In this document: positions 6,188-7,509 of the stretch, piece after piece
Layout: every line of letters starts with the position of its first letter
How positions within the stretch are numbered: the stretch's first letter is position 1
Source: an uncultured bacterium
Lineage (GTDB): Bacteria; Bacillota; Clostridia; Lachnospirales; Lachnospiraceae
Length of the DNA stretch: 7,509 bases
Direction: 5' to 3'
Assembly: GCA_947071365.1 (NCBI GenBank)
Contig: CAMTFT010000072.1
Coordinates: forward strand, 1-7,509
Position numbers and translations under genes: made by a program
The notes under the pieces: model-generated
Told to the model about the DNA's origin: nothing
Seen by the model: the letters and a program-made list of their open reading frames with translations, nothing else
Database searches by the model: none

Positions 6188-6220
6188 GGCGCAGTGCCCG
6201 TGATAAGCGGACGCTGCGCC
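6188..6220 (-). promoter_or_regulatory. Strong hairpin between binding-protein and permease genes
   Basis: GGCGCAGTGCCC (6188-6199) pairs with GGACGCTGCGCC (6209-6220): twelve positions with one G-T wobble and one mismatch. One further G-C pair closes a 7-nt loop. On the minus strand the stem is followed by GTTAGTTTTACA, only a weak U-tract. Hairpins here are well known in binding-protein-dependent operons (as between malE and malF), where they raise binding-protein output relative to permeases. The rest of the 6099-6265 gap shows no other gene or clear promoter. Confidence 0.7.
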
Positions 6221-6265
6221 AGAGAGTATATTACTTCCCTATGTTACTTTCGTATTTTTTATCCG

Positions 6266-7494
6266 TTATTCCAGAGCATCCAGAAGGTTTTCATTTGTCG
6301 TGTCCGCATCAGCCAGAGCCTGCTGCACATCCTTGCTTCCTGAAAGAACTTCCTGCAGGGATTTGCCATAAGCCTCTGTTACCGCATTTCCGTTCGTCCA
6401 TACGGCAGTCCAGGGAGCGTACACATTTCCGGCCTTGAAGGCTTCATCACAGTCTGCATAAATATCTCCAAGATCAATTTCCACACCAGTCACAAAGGAG
6501 CTGCCCGCATTATCCTTCGCAAGAGCCTGCTGTGCTTCCTCCGTACTCGTCACTTCCAGCACCTTCAGCGCTTCTTCCACATGCTCTGACTTTGCATTGA
6601 TCGCCCATGCGGAACCCGGTCCACCTACCAGCCAGCCCGGCTTATCTGCATCTGTGCCCGGAATCGGAAACATTCCAAAGTCAATGTCAGGATTCTTTGC
6701 CAGAATCGTCTCTACCGCCCAGGGGCCGCACTCCCACATCGCAGCCTTCTCCGTTGCAAACTCATCCAGCGCCTGATCATAGCTCAGGCCCAGCATTTCT
6801 GCGTTCAGGCAGCCTTCCTCGATGATCTTGTACCACTCCTGAACAGCCGGAAGCCACGCTTCCTCCAGCTTGCCCTCGCCCTCATTAAACGACTCATCAA
6901 ACTTCATATTCTCAGAATCAGAATAGAACAGGTTGTTCACAAGGCCAATACTCTGCTTCATCATGGGCTCATAGGACTGTGCGCCCATAGTCTGTGCCTT
7001 GATACCCTTTTCTTCCAGCGTCTTATGGATCGCAATGAATTCATCCCACGTCTTCGGTACGGAGATCCCATTCTCCTCAAAAATCTTTTTATTATAGAAG
7101 ATTCCCTCGAACCAGGACTGCAGCGGCTCCGCATAAACGCCTTCGCCCACCGTGTACGCCTGAAGTCCGGAGTCTGAATATTTGCTGATGAATTCCTGAT
7201 TGCTCAGATCCAGCAGATATCCGGCTCTCGCCAGAAGCTTCGTCTGGCCTCCCACCTCGATAATATCCGGGCCTTCTCCGGCCTGAAGCTGGGAATTTAA
7301 TACGTTGTCAAAATTGTCCGTGGATACGAATTCAAATTCGATCTCGATATTCGGAAGCGTATCGGACAGATACTGCAGGTAAGTTGCTCTTGCGGACTCG
7401 GCATTGTAAGCCATCATACGAAGCTTTACCACCTCACCGTTTTCCTCTGCATTCACCGGAGAAACCGCCAGCGCACTGGCTGCCATTGCAGCAC
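6266..7494 (-). CDS. Extracellular sugar-binding protein (family 1 solute-binding protein), 5' end missing
   Basis: Substrate-capture subunit of the sugar ABC importer (UgpB/MalE-like, COG1653 type), acting outside the membrane. The frame is complete at its 3' end (TAA at 6266-6268) and open to the contig edge. Just upstream of the ATG at 7486, the codons GCT GCA continue the frame before the adapter begins at 7495, so that ATG is probably inside the signal peptide and not the start. The visible N-terminus is the end of a hydrophobic Ala-rich stretch followed by V-N-A / E-E-N, a good signal peptidase I site; the mature domain begins with V-V-K-L-R. Family hallmarks include the G-P-D-I-I-E segment near residues 72-77 (counting from that ATG), the E-G-I-F-Y-N-K-K-I-F segment near 127-136, and a large aromatic ligand-binding C-terminal lobe. 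About 406 residues are present, close to full mature length. No lipobox cysteine is visible, unusual for a monoderm binding protein. Promoter and start lie outside the window. Confidence 0.93.
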
Positions 7495-7509
7495 CTGTCT
7501 CTTATACAC
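7495..7509. other. Sequencing adapter remnant (Tn5/Nextera mosaic end)
   Basis: The last 15 bases, CTGTCTCTTATACAC, equal the first 15 bases of the 19-bp Tn5 mosaic end used in Nextera libraries (CTGTCTCTTATACACATCT). They sit exactly at the contig edge and introduce an in-frame stop upstream of the binding-protein frame, so they are library read-through and not genomic DNA. The genomic sequence should be trimmed to end at 7494. Confidence 0.93.

Noticed and set aside
7484..7486. ATG at 7486 as the true start of the binding protein.
   Set aside because: Genomic codons in frame (GCT GCA) precede it, there is no ribosome site, and it falls inside an apparent signal peptide cut by the contig edge.
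7495..7509. A genuine Tn5-type transposon end inserted in the binding-protein gene.
   Set aside because: The match is to the engineered mosaic end, starts abruptly at the contig edge, and is incomplete; adapter read-through explains it better.

Overview
The window looks like one complete metagenomic or draft-assembly contig from a Gram-positive Clostridia-type gut bacterium, most likely Lachnospiraceae. This placement is inferred from near-50% GC, strong AGGAGG-type ribosome sites, a HrcA/CIRCE operator, a sugar ABC cluster with no ATPase gene of its own, and the style of the proteins. No rRNA or marker gene is present to confirm it. The right edge (7495-7509) is not genomic: it matches the first 15 bases of the Tn5/Nextera mosaic end, so the true sequence stops at about 7494.

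All six genes lie on the minus strand, so transcription runs from right to left. Region A (7494 down to 1909) is a carbohydrate uptake operon. It encodes a solute-binding protein with its 5' end cut off by the contig edge, a MalF-type permease, a MalG-type permease joined to it by an ATGA overlap, and a 781-residue cytoplasmic protein. The C-terminal half of that last protein looks like an (alpha/alpha)6-toroid carbohydrate-active enzyme. Two strong hairpins without good U-tracts sit between binding protein and first permease, and between second permease and enzyme; they could set different transcript levels. The simplest reading is that an oligosaccharide is captured outside, imported by the two permeases with a shared MsmK/MsmX-type ATPase encoded elsewhere, and cleaved inside by the enzyme.

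Region B (1905 down to 605) holds a YcaQ/AlkX-like winged-helix DNA glycosylase-family gene. It has a good candidate promoter of its own that starts directly at the end of the enzyme gene, and a clear intrinsic terminator whose stem overlaps its stop codon.

Region C (594 down to 4) is a small heat-shock protein (Hsp20) gene. It has a near-consensus sigma-A promoter overlapped by a CIRCE operator and a leader of about 100 nt. The one base by which the operator departs from the CIRCE consensus is the base that completes the TTGACA -35 hexamer.

No gene-free stretch exceeds 300 bases; the gaps 445-628, 1820-1908, 4255-4383 and 6099-6265 are covered by the regulatory entries. No tRNA, rRNA, CRISPR array or insertion sequence was seen. 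The most interesting items are the uncharacterised 781-residue enzyme with its repeat-built inserts, and the CIRCE-controlled hsp20 promoter.
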